Origin: Platerodrilus igneus
Taxonomy: Eukaryota; Arthropoda; Insecta; Coleoptera; Lycidae
DNA length: 64,000 nucleotides
Reading direction: 5' to 3'
NCBI GenBank assembly: GCA_036346225.1
Contig: JARFIW010001469.1
Span: 12,060,001 to 12,124,000 of the forward strand
Shown here one piece after another: positions 23,346-32,792 of the stretch. The notes under the pieces were generated by a model. It saw nothing but the letters and a program-made list of their open reading frames with translations. It did not search any database and was not told the DNA's origin. The position numbers and the translations under genes are program-made. How positions within the stretch are numbered: the first letter of the stretch is position 1; each line of letters starts with the position of its first letter.

Positions 23346-23516
23346 TGTTGTTTATATGATAAAAGAATGATCTACTCATCTATTAATACACCTTTTATAT
23401 CAAAAGGAATTATTGCATATTACTGACATTTCATATTTTATTTGATAGATAACAACTAACTATACAGGACTAACTATATACTTTAGCGTAACGATTTTAA
23501 GACATTAAAACTAACA
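23346..23516 (-). repeat. copia 5' LTR
   Basis: This is a 171-base copy of the repeat at 12267-12423, beginning TGTTG and ending TAACA on the plus strand. Confidence 0.88.
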
Positions 23517-23616
23517 CATACAACTAAGTTAAAATGATAATTCTTTGTTGTTTATTTAATATATTTTACTTAGAATATATATTTTCTTGAAAGTATTATT
23601 TGTGTTTGTGTTGCAG

Positions 23617-24553
23617 GGATGTTGGGTTCCGACATCTGCGACCTTGATGGTGCTGGTACCTTCGGTGTTTCGCTTCGACGCCCTGTTTCAAGCTGCCATC
23701 AATCGCTCGGGTAAAAAAGTAATCGCGTAGCTTGAACAAAAAACAATAAGTTTGGTTTGAAGTTTCCGAACTGTCACGTGAAAAAGTATATTTCGTTATT
23801 TTTATCACTAAACTAATAACTATTGCAGTACCAAGTGATTTCAGAATAAACGCGAGGGTTGGTCCCACATCTCAGCCACGACAAGCCTGGAGCAGCACTT
23901 TGAGAAGACAAAGTGAGGTAAGTACCAGTAGCTTTGGGTTTGCAGTGTTTGAATCCCGGTGTTTTGTGGTCCAAAACATTCTCACCGCTATCAAAGGTTG
24001 CATTTATATATATTAAATTACAACCAGAACGCTTTGGGGAATTTAATTGCATTCCACTTCCCCAATTTGCTCTAAATTTGGTATATTTGAAATTCTTACT
24101 AATAACTATTTTAAGATTATTTGAGTTACAGCTTTACGTTAAATTTGTACGTGGTTATCATGCTCATATGGATACTAAGACGTAATTTTGTTTAACCAGT
24201 AATTTTTGATATGACTAACACGTGTGAGATTATTTATATCTTTTTATAATCATTATTGGTCACACATTGATTACTATATAATAATTACCTTCTGATTTTA
24301 ATATGTACAATTTTCTAACAAGGGCAAATTAAAAAATTTTTGAACTGTCTACTTTGATAGGGTTTCTGTATCTACCCCAAAAAGTATATCTTCTTAATAC
24401 AAGTTAGATACAGTGGCGTCCAACTTCATTTTATTTTATTTTCAGTGTAACAAGGAATATTTCAACCCCGCCCTTCTCATAACCTCCCTTGGGATAATAG
24501 CCAAGTTAGCCACCGGCACAGCAGGTTTTTATAGTTTCATCTTGTACGTGTAA
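23617..24553 (+). CDS. Last three exons of an unidentified membrane-like protein
   Basis: Exons 23617-23710, 23829-23917 and 24446-24553 each have good splice sites (ttgcag, gtaaaa; ttgcag, gtaagt; tttcag) and compatible phases (0/1, 1/0, 0). The joined reading has GCWVPTSATLMVLVPSVFRF, PSDFRINARVGPTSQPRQ, and a hydrophobic end ALLITSLGIIAKLATGTAGF before a TAA at 24551. AATAAA occurs near 24699. The composition suggests a transmembrane C-terminus. I do not recognise the family. The copia lies directly upstream, perhaps within an intron of this gene. It may instead be chance open frames. Confidence 0.4.
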
Positions 24554-24800
24554 AAAGTCCCTTTAAAGGTCCGAGTTGTTGATCTCTTTTCTCAATAGGA
24601 ACAAATTCTCAAAGCTCTCTTTAGTTAGGAAAACCGTTACACCGACGCCCAACACCTTGAGGCACGAAATGTGTAGCAATTTTCGTTTGCTATATATAAA
24701 AAATAAAAACCGTTACAATATTATTAAAACAAACCTAATAATATACAGTAATTTTTGTGAAAAAATTATGTTAATTGTATAAAAATGGTGGTTATTTAAA

Positions 24801-26614
24801 TCAGCGTCGACGGGGTTTAAGACCAATCCAAAAACCATTCTCAAATTCCAAATTTATCGCAGTTTTACTAATAGGAACATCATCTTTAGTTTTATCAGTT
24901 CGCACAATTTCAAAGGCTGAAATAATAAAATAAACAAAAGTCTTTATTTCCATGACTGCAAAGTGTGACCCTAAAACATCCATTAAAATCTTTATTCCTT
25001 AAAGTTTATGAACCCACCTATGCAATTCCTAGGTCCTGCTCCAAACGGCAAGTATGTGAATGGCGTAATTTTTATCTTGTTTTCATCACTGAAACGTTCT
25101 GGATCAAATTTGCTAGGGTTTGCATAAAGTTTTGGATCTCTATGTAATGCAAAAATTGGAAATGCGCATAAAGTTTTTGGCTCTACATCTAACGACTTTT
25201 CCCAAACCCGCTCTGGTTGTATGGTAAACGTTTCAACGCATTCTCTATCATTGATAGCGTTTGAAGGCCATTTTCTCAAAGTTTCTGTAATTATTAGGCA
25301 TTTAATGTTTCTTGTAGTATACGCTCGTACCTGAAACAACCATGTCAAGGTATTTCATCCCTAGTAATTGCTCGTATGTGAACTCATTCTTGGTATTATC
25401 AATTTCCTCCCTCAACTTTCTCTGTATTTCGCTATTAAGTGCAAGTTCATAAATCAGATGACTTATAGCAGTTGAAACAGTGTCAAAACCTGCAAAAAAG
25501 AAAATAATGGATTGCGTTGCTATATCTTCATCAGTAATTTCAGTATGCTTTTCGTTTGTTTGTAGTGGTTCCTCAAATTCCCCTGAAGCGACACCACAAT
25601 CTTTACAAGTACTTTTCTCGCTATCAAAACCATTATTTCGGGCTTGCACTAGGAGATGAATCATATCAGGTCTTATTATACCATTCTGGGTACGCTCCTT
25701 GATGGTTTCTTTGATGATATTCTCGTAGAAATCTCTGTGCCGTTTTTCAATAATCCTAAAATGCAAGAACTAATAATTTAACGATGTAATACACCTTCTG
25801 ATATACTCAACAACTTGCCTTAGCCAATGACGGAAGTATGGTGTAAACAAAAAATTTAAGCATTCTAGTAAAAGAAACATTTGTAACTTCTTTCGTCATT
25901 TGGTAAAACTCGTTATCTGGATTTTCCATTGAATTGCAATTAATACCAAAGACGGCGGATGCTATTACGTCATTTGCAAATCTAGACGCAACATCCTTTA
26001 CATTAACCTCTACCACTTCACTACCATTTCGGTAATGTTCAATCACTGTTTTCGCACATTCTTTCATAAATTCAAACGTGACTTTCAACTTACTACTGGT
26101 AAACATGCAACTCATCATGGACCGTATTTTATGCCACTCTTCACCACCTAAAAGTTCTATGAAGACCTACAGAGGCATTATCTGAGACTCACCTTCCATG
26201 GCAAAAAGATTTTTTGCCCAAATAGGATCCGCATTAACATCTACACAATTTTTGTGTTGAGGGAATGCTTTGAAATTATTCACCATAACCTGCTTGATTA
26301 AATCTGGATCACGAATCATTAATATTGGCGTTGAGAATTGATAACAACCAAAATATCTGCAATCATTTTTTTGTTAATGTTACAAAGACTCACGACTCAC
26401 AACTTGCGACTTGCCTTTGCTCCGGAAAAGTATTATATAAACCTTGAACAATTTCTGCAAATGACTTTAGTCTGAAGATATTCGGTGCCATGTAGCCAAA
26501 AAATGGCCATGGTTTGACATATCGTACTTGCCGATTTTTCCAGTATCGTTGAAGTTTGAAGGTTTTGAAGCAAACAATCAGGATGCTAATGAAAATTGAG
26601 GTAATAATTAGCAT
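24801..26614 (-). CDS. Cytochrome P450, CYP9-type (clan 3), six exons
   Basis: Microsomal monooxygenase, probably for detoxification or hormone/xenobiotic metabolism. Exons by position: 26614-26415, 26356-26193, 26147-25819, 25769-25331, 25284-25018, 24970-24801; they sum to 1569 bases, 522 residues, the usual CYP9 length. An N-terminal membrane anchor (MLIITSIFISILIV) precedes KPWPFFGYMAP. Key motifs: WHKIR (C-helix), AGFDTVS (I-helix oxygen site), ETLRKWP (ExxR), PERF, and PFGAGPRNCIG (heme Cys). All phases agree and no stop interrupts it. Introns are 45-58 nt. Introns 1 and 3 are best explained by GC donors (AG then GCAAGT). CYP9 assignment rests on the N-terminal and PDMIHLL segments. Confidence 0.88.
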
Positions 26615-26831
26615 CTTGGTTAACTAAAAATAAAAATATGAAGTAAGTCATTGAAAAGTTGAATAGTTTAGAGAAACTTGACACTTCCCATCCTAAATAT
26701 CTAGACATCAACTGTCAGTTTACTTATGTAAGAAAGTAGATTAAATATTTTTATTTTTAATAGTTGTAGTTATCTTTGAATGACAAAAATAAAACGTCAA
26801 AAAAATTATACAAATATTATGGCACGTTTCA

Positions 26832-26840
26832 TTTATATAG
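26832..26840 (-). promoter_or_regulatory. Candidate TATA box of the P450 gene
   Basis: The minus strand reads CTATATAAA about 220 bases before the P450 ATG. A T-rich stretch ending in tag just before the ATG (near 26630) may be a 5' UTR intron acceptor. The position is reasonable but untested. Confidence 0.35.
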
Positions 26841-26989
26841 AAACCCTTCGTAGAAGCTGTATTGGAGATAATTAGATAAAGGGCCCTCTTCAGCATCAAA
26901 GGTAAGTTATTTTATTCTCACGGGTGTTGGCTTGAATGAATTGATGAATGTAATCCTTTATATTATTAATCATTTCGAATAACTGTATT

Positions 26990-27322
26990 ATAGTGGTACC
27001 TTTGCATAGATTATTGATGGTTAGCGAGAAAATTGCACTAGCAATATTTGAAGACAACCGAATGCTAATTTATGTAGCGAATGGCTTAGAATGTTTATTA
27101 AAGTATATAGCTAGCAATGCTTCCAAACATCAGATTTGTTTAATTATAAAGATGATATGGACTACAAGAGTGCTCTTGTCAGGAGAGCCTCAGCACTGGA
27201 TGAGGTCTTCAGTGCTGTTGCTGTTGCATGGCAAGGCAAGCAAAGACATTTGTATCGATATCGAATAAGGACGTGGAGCGAGTCGAAGCACATAGAGTTT
27301 CGTAATTGCTATTATTATCACA
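26990..27322 (+). other. Possible exon or exons of an unidentified gene
   Basis: An open stretch from about 27133 reads YKDDMDYKSALVRRASALDE and YRIRTWSESKHIEFRN and ends at ATG followed by gtaagc. A ttgtctttcag-like acceptor lies 53 nt further on (27376), and the Gypsy1 element begins only 12 bases after it. An earlier tag acceptor is at 26993. No family is recognised, and the frame closes soon after the putative acceptor. It may be non-coding RNA or chance. Confidence 0.22.
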
Positions 27323-27387
27323 TGGTAAGCTGGTCTGGGTACTGGATAGGCACACGTGGACTATTTCTGTCTTTCAGAGGTGGGTAT

Positions 27388-27622
27388 TGTTACGTTTTAT
27401 ATTAACGTTTTATAACAATATCTATTTGATAGACATTAATAACAGCCGTACTATTGAAATAGACCAAATACTTTATTAAGTGTACTTTTTACAACTTGTT
27501 TATAATGAATAATATTATAACTAAAGATATGTCAAAATTGACATCTTTCAATATATTAAAACATCAAGTCCTCTATGTATACGTAATGACTACACTACAG
27601 TTCATGTATACAATACATGACA
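27388..27622 (-). repeat. Gypsy1 3' LTR
   Basis: This 235-base copy matches the right LTR outside the MITE. On the minus strand AAGAAAAGGCG, a purine tract, lies next to it. Confidence 0.9.
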
Positions 27623-27661
27623 CGCCTTTTCTTAAGAAATAGCATTATTACACAAATAATA

Positions 27662-28517
27662 TTATAAATCTAGTTTAAGTGGTGCTCTCACAACACGACC
27701 ACTTCTAGTAACAGTCGTATGTGCAGTAGGATTTGTCGGAGATCCGTGTTCCTGAAGCGAATTGGAATTCTGAATTAAGGAATTGGTTTCACCAGCAGGA
27801 ATTACTTCTTTGTTTTCTGAAATTGATATTTCTACTGAGTTATCATTTCTTTGGTTACTTGAATAACGTGGTATGGTGGAAAGTTGAAGACGTCTTAGAT
27901 GTTGACGATTTCTTTGATATTGTCCATGTTCGACCTCAACCAAGTAATCTCGCTCTCCACATTGTTTTGAAATGATACCAGGCTTCCAGTCTCTTTTGTT
28001 ATTTTGCATTAATATGCGTTGTCCCAGTTTAAGTTTATCAAGATCCTTCACACCTCTGTTATAGTACATTGTTTGTTTATGTTGTCTTGCTTGTAATTTA
28101 CTTTTGATGCCATGGGCTTTAATTGCTGTTTTACTACAGGAATTGAAGTTCTAATCATACGACCCATAGCCAGTACACAAGGAGAAGGTAAGTCATCCTT
28201 AGGCGGAGTATTGTACTCTAAGACTGCTAAGAAGGGGTCCTCGTTGTTTTGATAGGCTATGGTGAGAAGAGCTTTGACTGTTTGAATGGCTCTTTCAATC
28301 ATACCATTTGATCTAGGATATATAGGGCTTGAAGTTTTTAAGGTAATATCGTATCTTTTTGCAAATTTTTCAAACTCATAGGAATTGAATGGTGGACTAT
28401 TGTCTGAAAATAATTGTTGAGGTATGCCATGAGTTTGAAATACATTTTTAAGTGTGGATATTACTGTTTCTGCAATTTTATTGTGTATTTTGTTAACTGC
28501 TGTTAGTTTGCTGTAGT
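27662..28517 (-). pseudogene. Gypsy1 integrase core and C-terminus
   Basis: From 28517 the reading is YYSKLTAVNKI, SDNSPPFNSYEFEKFAKRY (second catalytic Asp) and PRSNGMIERAIQTVK (catalytic Glu). Then, after a frame change near 28060, GQRILMQNNKRDWKPGII and a tail ending TVTRSGRVVRAPLKLDL at 27662, typical of Gypsy integrase C-termini. The N-terminal zinc finger and the first Asp region lie beyond the inserted solo LTR. Confidence 0.85.
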
Positions 28518-28833
28518 AGTCTCTTACGGTCCCGTCATCGCCGCACAAGCGACACAAAAGACAGTTGGTAACGATAATACATAGTGTGGAAATTAGCGCG
28601 CCCATTTGTCAATGACGTCACACAATATGCAAATTATTACACGTAATTTTCAAATTTCTAAAATATATTATAAAAACCCACACGGGGTACTTACGTGAAT
28701 ATGTAAAGCTTCCTACAGAATTACTTCCTGATGGCGACTCGTGGCTCCCTTCAGGATTATTTCATGATGGCGGCTGCGGGGCTCCGTAGATTCGTTATTA
28801 TATCTTGGGTCGTGGACTGCTGTTAGGCCAGGT

Positions 28834-28847
28834 TGTATCCAGATTCG
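28834..28847. repeat. SINE copy 2 target-site duplication
   Basis: TGTATCCAGATTCG is repeated exactly at 29148-29161. Confidence 0.92.
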
Positions 28848-29147
28848 TAGGCGGCTCCGTGGCGTAGTGGTATGTGTGTGACTACTACGCCCTAGGTCCC
28901 GGGTTCGAATCCCGACACGGTCCGCTTGAAAAATGTTAGGCGAGCATTTTTCGCAAAAATACACCCTCGTTCGGATGAGAGGTAAAATGGAGGTCCCGTG
29001 TGTGAGTGTTGTCACGCACGTTAAAGATCCCTACCTTGCTTGGAACAGCAAGGATTCGGCAAAAATTCAAAATTTTCCAGGTAAAAAAAAACTCGCTTCC
29101 TGGCCAATGTAGTACCTTCGGGTGGAGCATTGGAAAATCACATGTAA
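28848..29147 (+). mobile_element. tRNA-derived SINE, copy 2 (300 bp, best preserved)
   Basis: The A box TGGCGTAGTGG is at 28860-28870 and the B box GGTTCGAATCC at 28902-28912, with CCGTG/CACGG able to pair as an acceptor-like stem. The body continues through GTTAGGCGAGCATTTTTCGC and CCTTGCTTGGAACAGCAAGG to GGTGGAGCATTGGAAAATCA. A perfect 14-bp duplication, TGTATCCAGATTCG, flanks it (28834-28847 and 29148-29161). There is no poly(A) tail. It should move using a partner LINE's enzyme, which is not known. Confidence 0.93.
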
Positions 29148-29464
29148 TGTATCCAGATTCGCTATCTTCTTCCTATGTAGCGGTACGATAAGGAACGGGT
29201 TTGGGGAACGATAATCAAAAAAGGCAAAGGAAATCTACATAATACAAAGATACAATACGATACCAGACCAACTCCTCTTCTTGGCGTTTCAAAGGCAAGT
29301 CCCTAACCGTCTTCCGGAAATTCCCCACTTTCTTTTTCGTCCACACGCGTCGACGCGAAGTCTCGCACAAGCACTTCTAAAGTGACGGAAATACGCGCAA
29401 CAAGTCTTTTAAATTTATGGCGCGAAATTCCCGCATATTAAAACTTTTTGGCACGTAACAAGTC

Positions 29465-29687
29465 AACCATAACTAGAAAATGATTTTGGCCAAGCGATTT
29501 GAAACTTAGGCAATTCAGGAAGGTCATGTGGAATCAATGGTTCCCGAGGGTTTGATGAAGAGTAACGCTGACATATTATACAGCTAAGAATACGTTTTTC
29601 TATTGCTTTTGTGATTCCAGGCCAATAGATAGATATTTGAGCTAATTTTTTACAGGAAACTACGCCTTGGTGTGCCCGATGTAACAA
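29465..29687 (-). pseudogene. Gypsy1 integrase zinc-binding domain
   Basis: The reading is MLHRAHQGVVSCKKLAQISI, YWPGITKAIEKRI and CIICQRY, an HHCC finger with the second His after HQG altered. It runs into WPKSFSSYG and ends in the solo LTR. It continues the frame of the RNase H segment after a slip near 29690. Confidence 0.82.
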
Positions 29688-29696
29688 AGTAAGAAA

Positions 29697-31325
29697 TTAA
29701 TCCTGAAGTGAAGTTGGTATTATCATTCTTTTTTGATAAAATAAAACTCCTTTGTGTAGATAAATATAATTTCTTACCATTGAAAACGGCTTTACAGAAG
29801 GAGTAACGTTTGATTTATGGTTAGGCCATCCATTCATGACGTAAAATTTTACTTTTTGTAAAGCAGGATCTTCCTCAATTGCTCTCAGTAACCGTTTCTC
29901 ATTATCCGGTGTTGTAGATATTATTGAATATACACGTAGATACGTATCTAAATAATTAGTATTTAATGTGTCACGAGTTGGGTCGCGACTTAGCGTATCA
30001 GAAACCCGGATAAGTTTTTCTGGGACATATGTTATTTCAAACTCATATCTTAGTAGACAAAGCACTAACCGTTGTATTCTAGGGGAAAGCTCATCTAAGG
30101 ACTTCTTTAATATGCCCAATAATGGACGATGATCAGTTTCAACCTCGAATTTATTACCGAACAGATAATAGTGAAAGCGTTCACAGCCAAAAACTATGGC
30201 GAGCAGCTCCTTTTCAATATGGTTGTATCGTTGTTGAGTCTCTGTTAATGATACAGACGCATATTCAACAGGACAACCTTCTTGATCGATCACCGCCCCA
30301 ATCCATAGGGACTTGCATCGACAGAAACCACTGTATCTTTTTCAGGATTAAAAAATGACAATACTGGCATTGTGGTGACTAATTGTTTTAATTTATCAAA
30401 ACATTTTTCTTCATTAGCAGACCATTGCCACGTATTCTTAAAACTTAGTAATTTCCTAAGAGGTGCAGTTTCTGTCGAGAGGTTTGGAATAAATTTAGCT
30501 AGGTATGTAATCATTCCGAGAAACCTCTGCAGTTCCTTTTTATTGCTAGGGGGGTTCATATTCTGAATAGCTTGTATTTTTTGCCCATCAGGAGCTATGC
30601 CTTGTTCGTTGATCACATGACCTAGAAATTTTACTTGAGTCAACCCAAACTTAGATTTTTCTAAATTTAATGTCAAGCCTGTTCTTGCAATTCTCTCAAG
30701 AACTAAGTTTAAACTTCGATTATGTTCATCAACAGTGTTTCCAAACACGAGAATATCATCAAAATAGGCTATTACTCCTTGTAATCCGTCTAGGGTTTCA
30801 CGCATAAATTTTTGGAATATCTCGGGAGCCGATGAAATTGTATAAGGAAGGCGAAGATATTTATATCTTCCAAACGGGGTTGCTATGGTACAAAGCTTAG
30901 AACTGTCTGCGTCACGTGGAATTTGCAAGAATGCAGATATGCATACAGTAAAGAGAAATATTTTGCACCAGCCAATTGACTAAAAAGCACGTCCTGAGTG
31001 GGTATTAAAATTTTTTTACACTTTATAAAACGTTTAGTGCCCTAGGGTACATACACACTCTGATGTCACCACTTGGCTTTGCAACTACAACAATGAGATT
31101 CACCCAATCTGTAGGCTCGCTTATTGGTACTATAATATTTTCAGTAACCATTTCATCAAGCTTTTGTTTTACTTTTGGTTTTAAGGCCAAGGGGTTTTTT
31201 CTAGCAGCTGAAATGTGAGGTATTGCATTTTCAGCTAATGTAATTTTATAGCTTCTATTCACACAACCAATACTCGAAAACACAGATGAATATTTTTCCA
31301 CAATTTCCTGGACACCATTAGGCAT
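29697..31325 (-). pseudogene. Gypsy1 reverse transcriptase and RNase H
   Basis: Blocks in order: KQKLDEMVTENIIVPISEPT, VVVAKPSGDIRVC, LFSQLAGAKYFSLL, LQIPRDADSSKLC, TPFGRYKYLRLPYTISSAPE, AYFDDILVFG (YxDD), FLGHVINEQG and QRFLGMITYLAKFIP. RNase H follows with SVDASPYGLG, EKELLAIVFGCERFHYYL and ETDHRPLLGIL. The first catalytic Asp region after KYFS is destroyed by small indels near 30945, and there are slips near 31030 and 30290. Confidence 0.88.
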
Positions 31326-31345
31326 GTATTTTGGAGTTTCTGCTA

Positions 31346-32000
31346 TTATTTCAACATCACCTGCAGGATTTTCAATAGACTTTTCTTAACATTAGGATGA
31401 TTAATTATTTTCAGTTCCTTAATAGCACCAAGTCCCAACAATGAACAGGCAGATGTTGAATCCGCCACATAAAACAAAAGACTCTTCTGCATTTGTTTAA
31501 AGCTACATTGTAAATTAATTTTACCTAATATTACAATCTTATGACCTGTATATGAACATAGTGTAGGAGTGGTTTTGACTAACTCGCTGTTGTCAATACC
31601 TAAACTTTTAAAGTCATTTAGATTTAATATATTAACTTGACTCTCTGTACCTATTTTTAACGTTACAGCTAAATGACCTATTTGAATTGTTTCCAACCAC
31701 TCTACTGAATTAACAGTTGCATCAGTGATTGTCCAGACAACATGATCGGTTGAATCAGACTCGTTACTGTCAAAAACATCTAAATTTTCAATGTCATGAA
31801 CATTCAGAGTTTTACAAAATTTCCTGTAGTGACCTTTCAGCTTACATTTACTACAATATTGATTTAAAGCAAGGCACTTACCATCGAAATGTACTAAACC
31901 ACACCTTGTGCATTTGTTACCTTGTTTGTAGTTACTTCCCTGTCTAGAAGACGTCGCAAATCTACCTTGATCAGGGTTGTTCTATCTAACTGAAGATTCA
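31346..32000 (-). pseudogene. Gypsy1 zinc knuckle and aspartic protease
   Basis: The knuckle reads CTRCGLVHFDGKC and CSKCKLKGHYRKFC (near 31905-31810). The protease follows: IGHLAVTLKIGTESQVNIL, where the expected catalytic triad DTG is GTE, then GLGAIKELKII. Both the catalytic Asp and the flap Gly are changed, so the protease could not cut the polyprotein. Confidence 0.82.
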
Positions 32001-32110
32001 CCAGTTATGCTTTTATTTTGCTTTCCATGACGTGTTATTGCACTAATAGTAGCTGTTTCCCGAATGATCTCCTTTTGAGTGTTTACACTGCTTTCCATCG
32101 AACGACAGAT

Positions 32111-32581
32111 TTAAACCGCCTCATGAAGTTCCAAGTTTTGTACTTGTAATAACTTCTCTTGGATTCGTGCATCTCTTATGCCTAGTACAATTCGATCCCT
32201 TATCAACACATCTTTTTCTTTAAATTCGCAAGTAGACGACAGTTGTCGTAATACAGTTACAAACTGATCTACCGTTTCATCCGGTAGTTGGTCTCTTTTA
32301 AAGAATTTAAAGTGTTCGTACACCAAATTTTTAATTGGATTTGAATATGCATCAAACTTTGATAACACAACACTTAACTTAGACTGATTTTCTTCAGCTG
32401 TATATTCAAACGTATTAAATATTTGAATTCCTTCATCGCCCAGAAGATTAAGTAAAATGGCAATGTTTACATTATCTGCTTTTGCTGTTTTCCCACTTGC
32501 TAACAAATAAAGTTCAAATTTTTGTTTCCATAGCTTCCAGCTATTAGCGATGTCACCTTTATAGCACATTTCTTCCGGCAC
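32111..32581 (-). pseudogene. Gypsy1 gag
   Basis: From 32581 the reading is MPEEMCYKGDIANSWKLWKQ, FELYLLASGKTAKADNVNIA, then TVDQFVTVLRQLSSTCEF and IRDRIVLGIRDARIQEKLLQ, the capsid/nucleocapsid-linker pattern of insect Gypsy gags. It begins about 210 bases from the 5' LTR. The primer site next to that LTR reads TGGTGGCAGCAG on the minus strand. Stops separate it from the zinc knuckle. Confidence 0.82.
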
Positions 32582-32792
32582 CTTGCTTTGGTTCGCCGTG
32601 CTGCTTTTTGTTTTGTATGCAGGTTTTGATAACGCGTTTTTTTAACAAAAAAGACTTTATTTTTTAATGCTTAGTATTAACTACTAATTTCAACTAAACT
32701 GTAATAAATTGCGAGTGTACTTTGTCTTTTCATTCAGACATTTTTCACACCGTAACCGCAATTTTTTCACACGATTTTTACTGCTGCCACCA

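Larger units (their letters stand above)
12267..23516 (-). mobile_element. Ty1/copia retrotransposon with nested piggyBac and LINEs
   Basis: LTRs bound it at 12267-12423 and 23346-23516, both TG...CA. On the minus strand the order is 5' LTR, primer site, gag, protease, integrase, reverse transcriptase, RNase H, purine tract, 3' LTR: copia order. About 6.5 kb of its 11.2 kb is a piggyBac inserted in gag, and a LINE tail interrupts RNase H. The expected 5-bp target duplication was not found (flanks cgccc and catac), so the ends may have recombined or diverged. All coding parts are broken. Confidence 0.9.
28522..29460 (-). mobile_element. Solo LTR inserted in Gypsy1 integrase
   Basis: AGTC is duplicated on both sides (28518-28521 and 29461-29464). 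On the minus strand the insert begins TGTTACGTGCC and ends CCGTAAGA, close to the TG...CA inverted ends of an LTR (CGTAACA with one change). No coding is inside. Without its SINE it is about 625 bases. Removing it rejoins integrase as FLVMVDYYSKLT. A short-ended DNA transposon is the alternative. Confidence 0.65.

Noticed and set aside
23596..24052. Minus-strand frames over 23596-24052
   Set aside because: They overlap plus-strand segments with good splice sites and show no domain; likely antisense shadows.
28848..28920. Genuine tRNA gene
   Set aside because: The A and B boxes are present, but the segment is the head of a 300-bp repeat with target duplications and does not fold into a full cloverleaf.
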